Assembly (NCBI GenBank): GCA_038205115.1
Contig: JBBRCE010000006.1
Location: forward strand, 62,001 to 126,000
Source: JBBRCE01 sp038205115
GTDB lineage: Bacteria > Planctomycetota > Planctomycetia > Pirellulales > JBBRCE01
DNA length: 64,000 nt
Reading direction: 5' to 3'
A program made the translations under genes and the position numbers. Every line of letters begins with the position of its first letter. Position 1 is the first letter of the stretch. Shown here in pieces: positions 8,041 to 16,409 of the stretch. The notes beneath the pieces are model-generated. The model saw nothing but the letters and a program-made list of their open reading frames with translations. It was not told the DNA's origin and did no database searches.

Positions 8041-10704
8041 ATGGCGGCGGTGGGCGAACAACAGTTGGAATCGTTTCTCGATCGGTTCGGGCTCAGCCAG
8101 TTTCGCCCTGGCCAGCGCGACGTAATTTCGGCGGTCATGTCAGGGCAAGACTGCCTGTGCGTGATGCCCACCGGCGGCGGCAAAAGTCTTTGTTACCAAC
8201 TGCCCGCCATTGCCCGCCAAGGTTTAACGCTGGTGGTTTCTCCGCTGATTGCCTTGATGAAAGACCAGGTCGATGCCTTGGTGGCTTCTGGCATTCGCGC
8301 GGCACTCATTAACAGCACACTCTCGCCGGAAGATCAGACCGATCGTCTGGAACGCATGGTCCGCGGCGAGTACGACCTGATGTACGTCGTGCCGGAGCGA
8401 TTCCGCAGTTCGCGATTTGTCGAATCCGTCCGCGCTGCCAACCTGCAACTGCTGGCCATCGACGAGGCGCATTGCGTCAGCCAGTGGGGCCACGACTTTC
8501 GGCCCGATTACGCCCGGCTCGGCGCGTTTCGCCAGCGGCTCGGCAATCCCACGACCATCGCCTTGACCGCCACGGCCACCGACACCGTGCGCCGCGATAT
8601 CGTTGAACTGCTTAAGCTCCAAGAACCGCGCATTTTCATCACCGGCTTCTCGCGCCCGAACTTGCATTACGAAGTGCAAGGACCGATGAGCGTCCGCCGC
8701 AAAGAAACCGCGCTGCTCGAATTTCTCGAAAAAACGCCCGGCTGCGGCATCATTTACGCCAGCAGTCGCAAGCGCTGCGAAGAAGTGGCCGAAATCATCC
8801 GCGCCGGCGCGCGTCGCAAAGCCGGAGTTTATCACGCCGGCATGCTGCCCAACGACCGTCGCGACGCGCAAGAAGCGTTTATGTCCGGCAAAACGGAAAT
8901 CGTTGTCGCCACCACCGCCTTTGGCATGGGCATCGACAAAGCCGATGTCCGCTTTGTCATTCATTACAATCTGCCCGGCAGCCTCGAGGGCTACTACCAA
9001 GAAGCCGGCCGCGCCGGTCGCGACGGCAAGCCGTCGCATTGCCTGCTGTTCTACAGCGCGGCCGATCGCTACATTCACGAGTTCTTCATCGAGAGCGCGT
9101 ATCCCTCGCGGCAAATCATCGAGCAAGTTTACGACTTCCTTCGCGGATTTACCGAAGACCCCATCGAGCTGACGCAACAGCAAATCAAAGAAGCCATCGG
9201 TTTGCAGATCGGGGCCGAAGGCGTGGGCGCGTGCGAGCAATTGCTGGAAAAAGTTGGCGTGTTGGAACGGCTCGAACGCGGACAGAATCTGGCCGGCGTG
9301 CGGCTCAAGAGCGATTTGCCGACGCTTGTCGATCTGCTGCCCTCGCAAGCCAAGCTCAAACGCAAAGTGCTGCGCGCGGTCGAAAAAATGGTCGGTGACC
9401 GCCGGCACGAGATCGTTTACTTCCATCCCAGTGATGTCGTCACCGCCGCCGAGATCGATCATTCGACCTTCGTCCATACGCTGCGTGAGCTGAGCGCACT
9501 AGAAGCCGTGGATTACATTCCGCCGTTTCGCGGCCGCGCTATCCGCATGATCCAGCGCGACCGCGCGTTTGCCGATCTGGACATCGACTTCGAAACCAGA
9601 GAGTCGCAGCGCTCGGCCGAATACGACAAATTGGAACTCGTCATCAACTTTGCCACCAGCAATCGCTGCCGGCAGTTGGAAATTCTGAATTACTTTGGCG
9701 AAACCAAGGGCCGGCCCTGCGGCAACTGCGACAATTGCGGCGGTCGTCGCCCGGCGGCGGCGCACGTGCCGGCGGTTGGTCCGCCGCCCACCGCAGCCAT
9801 TCGCATGGCGCTTTCGGCAATTGCCCGTGGCCAAAGCCGGTTTGGCAAAACCATCATCGCGCAAATGCTCTGCGGTTCCAAATCGACCAAGCTCAGCAAA
9901 TTCAAGCTCGATCGGCTCACCACGTTTGGCTTGCTGGCTGAAATTCGCCAGCCGGAAGTTTGCCAACTGCTCGACGCGCTGGTCGGTGTCGGCTTGGCAG
10001 AACAGATCGAAGTCGAACGCTTCCGTCCGATCATCCAGCTCACCGATCGCGGCGTGGACGTGATGGGCGGCCGCGCCGAAGTCGAGGAATCCCTGCGCCT
10101 CCCCGCCGAGTTGATGGACCGGCTGCGCGGCATCCAGCCGGCCACCGTCAAACCCACCGCGCCCAGCGCACCCGCCGCCAAAAAACCCGCGCGCCCCGCG
10201 CGTCCCACCCCTCACAATACTTCATCGGCAACTTCGCCCGAATCGCCTCGCAACCCACCTTTCTCGCAATTTCAAAAACCGCGTTACATCGAACCGGCCA
10301 CGCACTTCAATGACGCCGACATCAACTCCGAACTCGCCCTGGCGGCTGCCGAATTCTCCTCCCCTCCGCCGCTCTCGCTCCCTCCGCCCCTCTCGCCCCT
10401 CGCTCCTCCCTCCTACCACTGGACTTGGCGGCTGCTCACCGCCGGCTTCACGTCCGCCGAGTGCGCTGCCATTCGCGGTTTGAGCAGCGCCGCAATTTTC
10501 GAACACGCGCAGTTGGCGGCGAATGCCGGCTTAGCGGTTCAAGCCCACTGGTTTCTCAAGCCCGAAGTCATTGCTCAACTGCAGGCTGCCATCGGCAGCG
10601 CGCAGCCCGACCAGGCCCTGCCGCTGCTCGCCGGCCTGTCGGCAATTCGCTTGGAAGAATCGCAGTTTTTTTTGAAATCGCAGCAGTGCCTTGGTCATGG
10701 TTGA
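8041..10704 (+). CDS. recQ: ATP-dependent DNA helicase RecQ with long C-terminal tail
   Basis: 887 aa from the ATG at 8041, which has GGAG about ten bases upstream; the frame is also open from a GTG at 8014. RecQ unwinds 3'-5' in recombination repair. Visible parts in order: the motif 0 region FGLSQFRPGQRDVI, Walker A MPTGGGKS (about residue 43), DEAH box at 141-144, motif VI YYQEAGRAGRDG, the zinc-binding region with CRQLEILNYFGE then CGNCDNCGG, and a winged-helix RQC domain. The last 200 residues are odd: a Pro/Ala/Ser-rich linker (about 690-790) leads to a terminal helical module (WRLLTAGFTSAECAAIRGLSSAAIF) resembling the helix-turn-helix found at RecQ C-termini. RecQ is more often 600-730 aa. 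It converges with the caspase-like gene. Confidence 0.94.
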   Translation: MAAVGEQQLESFLDRFGLSQFRPGQRDVISAVMSGQDCLCVMPTGGGKSLCYQLPAIARQGLTLVVSPLIALMKDQVDALVASGIRAALINSTLSPEDQTDRLERMVRGEYDLMYVVPERFRSSRFVESVRAANLQLLAIDEAHCVSQWGHDFRPDYARLGAFRQRLGNPTTIALTATATDTVRRDIVELLKLQEPRIFITGFSRPNLHYEVQGPMSVRRKETALLEFLEKTPGCGIIYASSRKRCEEVAEIIRAGARRKAGVYHAGMLPNDRRDAQEAFMSGKTEIVVATTAFGMGIDKADVRFVIHYNLPGSLEGYYQEAGRAGRDGKPSHCLLFYSAADRYIHEFFIESAYPSRQIIEQVYDFLRGFTEDPIELTQQQIKEAIGLQIGAEGVGACEQLLEKVGVLERLERGQNLAGVRLKSDLPTLVDLLPSQAKLKRKVLRAVEKMVGDRRHEIVYFHPSDVVTAAEIDHSTFVHTLRELSALEAVDYIPPFRGRAIRMIQRDRAFADLDIDFETRESQRSAEYDKLELVINFATSNRCRQLEILNYFGETKGRPCGNCDNCGGRRPAAAHVPAVGPPPTAAIRMALSAIARGQSRFGKTIIAQMLCGSKSTKLSKFKLDRLTTFGLLAEIRQPEVCQLLDALVGVGLAEQIEVERFRPIIQLTDRGVDVMGGRAEVEESLRLPAELMDRLRGIQPATVKPTAPSAPAAKKPARPARPTPHNTSSATSPESPRNPPFSQFQKPRYIEPATHFNDADINSELALAAAEFSSPPPLSLPPPLSPLAPPSYHWTWRLLTAGFTSAECAAIRGLSSAAIFEHAQLAANAGLAVQAHWFLKPEVIAQLQAAIGSAQPDQALPLLAGLSAIRLEESQFFLKSQQCLGHG

Positions 10705-10799
10705 CCAGCCGTCACTCTCGGCCCTGAACGGCCCCAAATCTCCGTATCTCGGTTTGATCGGTTTCGCCCCGGTTCGCGCCGCCTAGGCTGCCATGAGGC

Positions 10800-12692
10800 T
10801 CAGGGAACGAGTGCCAAGCGGAAACCGAAGCGACTGCCCCTCTCGCCCGGCGCGTGCCCATCGCGGGACGCCGCCCGGCAGCCCACGGCACCGCTATACC
10901 AACTGCCGCCACGGACGACGCGGTTTGAGCCGCTGAGCGGACCCTGAGGATCGCTGCTCGGTGATTTCGCATAATATGCCCCTTCGTACCAATCCCAGCA
11001 CCACTGGAAAACATTGCCGTGCATATCTTGCAAGCCCCAATCGTTCGGCCGGTTATACGAGCCAACCTCGGTCGTGCGCCCCACGGACGGTCCCTTGGTG
11101 TCCGTGCCGTAAGGAATCTTTCCTTCGCAATTGGCCCCGCGCCCGCTCAGCGTATCGCCAAAATGGAATGGACCTGTCGTGCCGGCGCGGCAAGCGTATT
11201 CCCACTGCGCTTCGGTTGGCAAGCGATAACCATTGCCGCGTTCGACCGCCGCTACTTCCGCTTTACCAATTTTGCCCGAGTCGCGCTCGATGCTCGTTAG
11301 TCGGTACATTGGTTGCCGGCCTTCGCGCTCACTGAGTTTGTTACAGAACTCTAACGCATCAAACCAACTCACCATTTCCACCGGCAAGCGTTTGGAATTC
11401 AAGCCCTTGATTTCATCCGCACCGCTTCCGCCGGTTGAAAAATAGCTCGGGTTGCTGCCCATCACGGCCTGATATTCCTCTTGCGTGACCGTGTAAGTGC
11501 CGAGGAAAAACGGCCTGCTGATCCGCACACGATGTGGTTTTTCATCGTCCTTGTGCGTGCCATCGTAACCCTTTTCGCTTTCCGGCGAGCCCATCACGAA
11601 GTCGCCGGCCGGGATGAACTGAAACTTGATGCCGCTGGCGCTGCTCCGCGTTTCGCCCGCCCGCTCACTTCCGGTGAGTTTGAAAGGGTCTTTCTCCAGC
11701 GGCTTCGGTTCCGGCGACTTGGGCGCTGGCACCACGATCTTCGGTGGGATAATCTCCACCGGCGGCGGCTGCACCGAGGCCAAGGCGGTTTTTTTCACTC
11801 GGCCGATGTCGTAATCCAGCGCTCCGACTTCCGCGTCTTGCTTGACGTAAGGAATTTGCGAATACGCATATTGCCTGGCAACGTATTTCTTGGTCTCGCG
11901 AGACGTGTATTTGGCCAACTCACCTACCGTGACCACACCGTCGCCATTTTCGTCGGCCGCACCGGATAATCCCTGAACCAAAAAATGCGAAAACACGCCC
12001 TGCGAGAGTCTCTTGTCTTCGCGGGCAAACTCGCCAGGGCCGCAACTGTTCAGCAGCACCGTGCCCTTGGGCACCGTGGCCAGTTGCTCGACGAACTGCG
12101 TGGCGTCTTTGACCAGATCACCGGCGCCGCGCGTCGAATCGGGTTCGATCTCTTCGCGACAGGCATCCACCACCATCAGCCGCAGCGAAGCTTTGGACTT
12201 GCCGAGCTTTTGGTAGACCCAGTCGATGGAAATCAGACTATCGCCCGTGCCATCGACTTTGGCATCCTGTGGACAAAGAAAGCCGTGACCGCGCCTTTCC
12301 AGACCATGACCACTAAACGCCAGCAAGATCACATCGCCCTCTTCGGCCATTTTGCAAATTAGATCAATCTGCGTTTCGATATTGGTTTTGCTGGGAATGT
12401 ATTTGCGATCTGTCGCCGAATCGTTCAACAGCGTGATTTGATCCTTGGCAAAGCCGGCTTCCAACAACTGACTTTCCAACTTCTGCACATCCGTCGCGCA
12501 GAACTTGAGCTTATTGAGATAGGCGTAGTCGTTCACGCCAATCAGCAATGCCCACTTCTGACTCGGCTTGTGCGTTTTGACTTCCGCCGCCAGGCCCACA
12601 GTCGAATTGCCCACAGCGGCGATCACCAGCAGCAGCACCGCTATCATCGGGCGGCGACAGCATGGTGCGAGATCGAGTGTCTTGGCGGCCAT
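10800..12692 (-). CDS. Secreted caspase-like peptidase fused to an FGE-sulfatase (SUMF1-like) domain
   Basis: 630 aa. The ATG at 12692 has GGAG eight bases upstream, preferred over the one at 12710. An N-terminal hydrophobic signal (MIAVLLLVIAAVGNSTVGLAA) is followed by a caspase/C14 domain (about 45-295) with catalytic His129 in FSGHG and Cys178 in VVDACRE. A canonical EF-hand loop (DENGDGVVTVGE) lies at about 247-258. After a Pro-rich linker, residues 352-630 form an FGE-sulfatase domain (FIPAGDFVMGS, YRLPTEAQWEYACRAGT, LQDMHGNVFQWCWDWY, VVRGGSW, FGFRLAL). Of the two Cys that catalyse formylglycine formation in true FGE, the first is replaced (GGSWYS) and only the second remains, so a binding role is more likely than sulfatase activation. 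C-type-lectin-fold plus caspase fusions are common in planctomycetes and cyanobacteria. Confidence 0.92.
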   Translation of the reverse strand: MAAKTLDLAPCCRRPMIAVLLLVIAAVGNSTVGLAAEVKTHKPSQKWALLIGVNDYAYLNKLKFCATDVQKLESQLLEAGFAKDQITLLNDSATDRKYIPSKTNIETQIDLICKMAEEGDVILLAFSGHGLERRGHGFLCPQDAKVDGTGDSLISIDWVYQKLGKSKASLRLMVVDACREEIEPDSTRGAGDLVKDATQFVEQLATVPKGTVLLNSCGPGEFAREDKRLSQGVFSHFLVQGLSGAADENGDGVVTVGELAKYTSRETKKYVARQYAYSQIPYVKQDAEVGALDYDIGRVKKTALASVQPPPVEIIPPKIVVPAPKSPEPKPLEKDPFKLTGSERAGETRSSASGIKFQFIPAGDFVMGSPESEKGYDGTHKDDEKPHRVRISRPFFLGTYTVTQEEYQAVMGSNPSYFSTGGSGADEIKGLNSKRLPVEMVSWFDALEFCNKLSEREGRQPMYRLTSIERDSGKIGKAEVAAVERGNGYRLPTEAQWEYACRAGTTGPFHFGDTLSGRGANCEGKIPYGTDTKGPSVGRTTEVGSYNRPNDWGLQDMHGNVFQWCWDWYEGAYYAKSPSSDPQGPLSGSNRVVRGGSWYSGAVGCRAASRDGHAPGERGSRFGFRLALVP

Positions 12693-12910
12693 CGTGAAAT
12701 CTCCGGACATGCGGACGATCGATTGAACGGGTCGAAACCATTGCCCGCGTGCAACGCGATTCTAACCATTCGCGGGAGGCCTCGTCCATGAAATCGTCCT
12801 CGAAAGGATAACGCATCCCGCCGCGCAACCGGACAAAATGCTGCCGCCGCTGTTCGAATCGCATTGATCGCCGTGAAAATGCTGTAAATCGGCGCTCGGC
12901 CATCCCGACC

Positions 12911-13063
12911 GCAGATCGATCTGCGTCCCATCTGCGTTTATTTGTGTTCATCTGCGTTAACTTTGCAGCTTGCTTGCGATCAGCGTTACTCCACGAGCAG
13001 CCAGGCGGAAAGTTCATCCAAAAATGAAAACACCGTCGCGAGAACGCAGATGAACGCAGATGG
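12911..13063. repeat. Dispersed-type ATCTGCGTT repeat, in inverted orientation
   Basis: 12911-12924 is a perfect 14-base palindrome (GCAGATCGATCTGC). It is followed by repeats of ATCTGCGT/TTCATCTGCGTT to 12960. The reverse complement of the same unit recurs twice at 13042-13062 (GAACGCAGATGAACGCAGAT). Such 'ATCTGCGTTCATCTGCG' units are known as intergenic repeats in planctomycete and verrucomicrobial genomes, so I treat this as a dispersed repeat family, not a coding relic. Confidence 0.6.
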
Positions 13064-13093
13064 CAGTCCGTGATTCACAGGCTGGCTTGCGCA

Positions 13094-13121
13094 TTGACTT
13101 TTTCGGCGGATGTGGTATACT
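13094..13121 (+). promoter_or_regulatory. Near-consensus sigma-70 promoter in the gene-free stretch
   Basis: TTGACT at 13094-13099, a 16-base spacer and TATACT at 13116-13121. It matches the csrA promoter closely in its -35. The predicted start is near 13128 on the plus strand, with no gene until ftsH at 14255. That implies either a long leader or a separate RNA. Confidence 0.6.
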
Positions 13122-13487
13122 GATGTCCATATATCTCGCGGGCGGAAACTCTGCCCAACGCGAGACAACGGATTTGAGGCCAACCCAGGGCTCTGACAAC
13201 TCAGCGTTCAAAGGCAGGCACAACACCCGAAGGGAAAAACCAGTTCGTGGCGGTTAGGCGAAATGCTTGAGTGGTTGAGCAATCAACGGTGAGCAATCAG
13301 CGCTGCGAACCAGATTTTTCCGTCGGCAATTCGCCGGCACTTGCATGAGACTGGTGGCAGGAGATGTCGCGTGGATGGTTTGCTAGACAAAAGTAGGTTC
13401 GCCGGTGCGCTGGCGAATCGAAATCGAACCGACACGCGGCCGCAGTAATTAGCCGAATCCCCGTTGCAGCTCTTTGACAACTTAACC

Positions 13488-13807
13488 GGCGGTCGCCTGC
13501 GCCCAAGCAGCCTGGCGACCGCTCACACACTCCGATTTGCGAAAGTGCGATTCGGCGTGCAGCGACTGTGTTGCGCGCCGGGGGCAGGAAATTCGCAGCT
13601 TGCCCAATTCGTAGCCGACGCAGCCTGCGTCGGTGGATTCAACGTTTGACGTTGAGTCAGCCAGTGGCTTTCAGTTGGCGATGTTTGCTAGTCCAGAGGC
13701 GGTTGAGCCCCAACTCAGCCGACGCTGGCAGCGTCGCCAACGACAGAGCCTGTCGGCAAGCACGAAACAGCACGACCAACGCAAAAGCGAAATCGCAAAT
13801 CGGAGTG
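13488..13807 (+). ncRNA. Candidate structured RNA or leader element
   Basis: Several perfect stems are packed here: GCGGTCGCC/GGCGACCGC (13489-13497 with 13514-13522), CCGACGCA/TGCGTCGG (13615-13622 with 13626-13633), TCAACG/CGTTGA (13639-13644 with 13650-13655, extendable), GTTGGCGA/TCGCCAAC (13674-13681 with 13734-13741) and CGACGC/GCGTCG (13720-13725 with 13731-13736). A perfect 15-bp inverted repeat (13528-13542 with 13793-13807) encloses all but the first. A promoter lies 370 bases upstream. It does not match the conserved cores of RNase P RNA, tmRNA, SRP RNA or 6S RNA that I can recall. Without flanking target duplications a MITE is less likely. Function unknown. Confidence 0.4.
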
Positions 13808-14254
13808 ACGAGCCTGCGGTCCGCGCCGAGGTGTTCAAAAAAACGCGGTCCCTGATCGTTCTGTCCTCACTGTCCACAACGCTTTTTCGCAAAACGAACG
13901 TTCGCAAGCGGTTAAGCAGCAAGTCTTTGCCGTGATAAATCGAGCGTCCAGCGGTCCGAAAAACAATTTTTTCGCCCACCTTCGAAGGGGTGCCTGCCGG
14001 GTTCACAGAGTTGGCGTGCCGGTAGGAGTTCCGATATCGACACCGCCAACAGCCGGGCGACGACCTGGGCCGCTGACTGGCAATCGTCCGCCGGTTGCCG
14101 GACGGGACGCAACAGCAAAGCGGCTTGATACTTGCGATCGTTCGGCGGGAGAGAATTCCTCAGGTTTTCGTCGGCGCAAGTCGAAAAATGGCAGCCAATC
14201 GGCTACAATCCGTTGATTCGCATTGTTCAGATTTTATCCGGAAAGTGTTTCTGA

Positions 14255-16378
14255 ATGGAAAATCCGCAGCCACCGCCGCCAACAGGTCCGTTGCCGCCGA
14301 AGGAGCCCAGTTCTGGCGGCCAAAGTCCGAAAGCGGCGGTGCCACGCCCGCCGCTGGCTGGCACGCTCGTTCCGATGATTTTGCTAGGCGTTTGTGTGAT
14401 TGCAATCTGGCTGTGGGCCCGCCGTGACGAAAACGGCAAGCGCGACGATATCAATTACAGCACATTCATCGAACACCTCGAAGCGGGCGATATCGGCCAG
14501 GTCGAGTTCCGCGGCGGATTGCTGCTCTGGGGACTTTCCAACGATGGGTTGGCCGAAGAACGCAAGGCAAAAGCCAGTAAATCCGCCGGCGAATCGTCCG
14601 ACAAAACCGCCAGCACGCCCGCCTCCAAGCCGGTCGCTAAACCGGCCGAAGCGGATAGCAAAACCGACGATACAGCCCAAAAATCGGAAAGCAAAGCCGC
14701 TGCCGCCAAGCCAGATCCACTGCCCAAGCGGTTTGCCGTGATATTGACGCCTGTTGAAGATTTCCACCTTAACGAGCGGCTGCTCGCCAAGCATGTCGAA
14801 ATCGTTTCGAACCTGACGGTCGATAGCAACGGCATTTGGATGGCGGCCTATCTGCTGGGTACGCTGCTATTTATTGGAGTGGTGCTTTACACGTTGCGTC
14901 GTACGCGCGATCAGATCATTGGTGGCGGCGGCATCTTGTCTGGCTTCAGCAAGAGCCCGGCGCGACGTTTCGAAAATTCGAAAAAGCAAACCACATTTGC
15001 CGATGTCGCCGGCCTGGAAAGTATTAAAAACGACTTGCAAGAGATTGTCGAGTTTCTCAAAGCGCCGGAAAAATTTACTCGCCTGGGTGGACGCGTGCCC
15101 AAGGGAATTTTACTGATGGGGCCACCGGGCACCGGCAAAACGCTGCTCGCCCGCGCCGTGGCCGGAGAAGCGGGCGTGCCGTTTTTTTCGATCAGCGGTT
15201 CCGAATTCATTCAGATGTTTGTCGGTGTTGGTGCCAGCCGCGTGCGGGATTTGTTCAAGACGGCCAAAGAGGCCTCGCCCGCGATTTTGTTCATTGATGA
15301 GATCGATGCCGTGGGCCGTCACCGCGGCACCGGGCTGGGCGGCGGACATGACGAGCGTGAGCAAACGCTGAATCAGATTCTGAGCGAGATGGACGGATTT
15401 TTGCCCAATGAATCGGTGATTGTGCTGGCCGCCACCAATCGGCCGGATGTGTTGGATCCGGCACTGTTGCGTCCGGGTCGATTCGATCGACACATTACGG
15501 TCGATCGCCCAAATATGAAAGCCCGCGTTGCCATTTTCAAGGTTCATAGTCGCAACGTGCCGCTGGCGCCGGACGTCAATCTCGAGCGAATGGCGGCTGG
15601 CACGGTCGGACTGACGGGCGCGGATATTCGCAACCTGGTGAACGAAGCCGCGCTGTGGGCCACGCGTAACGGCAAGGATCGCGTGGATATGTCGGACTTC
15701 GAATTTGCACGCGATAAAGTGCTGATGGGCCCCAAGCGCGAAGAAGTGCTGATGGGCAAAGAGAAAACCATGACCGCGTATCACGAAGCAGGACATGCGC
15801 TGTTGGCTTGGATTTTGCCCGGCGTTGACCGCGTACATAAAGTGACGATCATTCCGCGTGGTCGCGCGCTGGGCGTAACTCACCTGGTTCCGGAAGAAGA
15901 CCGCGTGAGCATTGGTCAAAGCGAGTTGAACTCGCGTTTGATTTTTGTGATGGGCGGCCGTGCGGCCGAGAAACTGGTGTTTGACGAATACAGCGCCGGC
16001 GCCGAAAACGATCTGACCCAAGCCACCAAGCTTGCCCGACTGATGGTCACATCCTGGGGCATGAGCGAACGACTGGGTCCCGTGGCGTATCGCAGTGGCG
16101 AGCAGCATCCGTTCTTGGGGCGTGAAATTCAAGAATCACGCGAATACAGCGACCACACCGCCCAAGTGATCGACGAAGAAGTCGCCCGCATCTTGCAGGA
16201 ATCGGCCGCCAAAGCACTCGAACTCTTGAAAGTCCACCGCGACAAGTTGGATTCGATCTCGCAAGCGTTGGAGAAAAGCGAAGTGCTCGACGAAGCCGAA
16301 TTGACCGCACTGATTGGCCCCTCGGCAAACACGCGGGCGCTGGCCAACGGCAAGCCGGCAGCCGCCGCGGTTCGTTAA
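14255..16378 (+). CDS. ftsH: ATP-dependent zinc metalloprotease FtsH
   Basis: 707 aa. A membrane AAA+ protease that extracts and degrades membrane and regulatory proteins. Two membrane segments flank the extracytoplasmic domain (about 35-56 and 194-213). The AAA+ module has Walker A GPPGTGKT (289-296), Walker B ILFIDEID (344-351), the pore motif FVGVGASRVR and the second region of homology ending RPGRFDR. The zinc site is HEAGH at 510-514. The outer domain is unusual: residues about 103-156 are a Lys/Ala/Ser/Pro-rich low-complexity insert. The N-terminus before the first membrane segment is Pro-rich and longer than usual. It is preceded by the large gene-free stretch and followed on the same strand by an FGE-like gene. 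Confidence 0.96.
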   Translation: MENPQPPPPTGPLPPKEPSSGGQSPKAAVPRPPLAGTLVPMILLGVCVIAIWLWARRDENGKRDDINYSTFIEHLEAGDIGQVEFRGGLLLWGLSNDGLAEERKAKASKSAGESSDKTASTPASKPVAKPAEADSKTDDTAQKSESKAAAAKPDPLPKRFAVILTPVEDFHLNERLLAKHVEIVSNLTVDSNGIWMAAYLLGTLLFIGVVLYTLRRTRDQIIGGGGILSGFSKSPARRFENSKKQTTFADVAGLESIKNDLQEIVEFLKAPEKFTRLGGRVPKGILLMGPPGTGKTLLARAVAGEAGVPFFSISGSEFIQMFVGVGASRVRDLFKTAKEASPAILFIDEIDAVGRHRGTGLGGGHDEREQTLNQILSEMDGFLPNESVIVLAATNRPDVLDPALLRPGRFDRHITVDRPNMKARVAIFKVHSRNVPLAPDVNLERMAAGTVGLTGADIRNLVNEAALWATRNGKDRVDMSDFEFARDKVLMGPKREEVLMGKEKTMTAYHEAGHALLAWILPGVDRVHKVTIIPRGRALGVTHLVPEEDRVSIGQSELNSRLIFVMGGRAAEKLVFDEYSAGAENDLTQATKLARLMVTSWGMSERLGPVAYRSGEQHPFLGREIQESREYSDHTAQVIDEEVARILQESAAKALELLKVHRDKLDSISQALEKSEVLDEAELTALIGPSANTRALANGKPAAAAVR

Positions 16379-16409
16379 TCTTGTTTCTAACTTGATGGAG
16401 ACACGCACG

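Larger units (their letters stand above)
12693..14254. other. 1.56-kb gene-free stretch upstream of ftsH
   Basis: No reading frame here looks like a real gene: all are short, overlapping and of low-complexity composition. The stretch holds an inverted repeat pair with ATCTGCGTT units (12911-13063), a near-consensus promoter at 13094-13121 and a cluster of perfect stems between 13488 and 13807; these are listed separately. From 13810 to 14254 I see no further strong structure. It may encode a non-coding RNA, be a long leader of ftsH, or be a decayed gene. Confidence 0.6.

Noticed and set aside
8224..9477. Minus-strand open frame of 417 codons inside recQ
   Set aside because: Antisense to the RecQ helicase motifs; shadow of a GC-rich gene.
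13060..13257. Plus-strand open frame in the gene-free stretch
   Set aside because: It crosses the inverted repeat and promoter, has no ribosome binding site, and its translation shows no pattern.
13528..13807. MITE bounded by 15-bp terminal repeats
   Set aside because: No target-site duplication flanks the repeats and the promoter upstream favours an RNA; kept as a possible alternative only.
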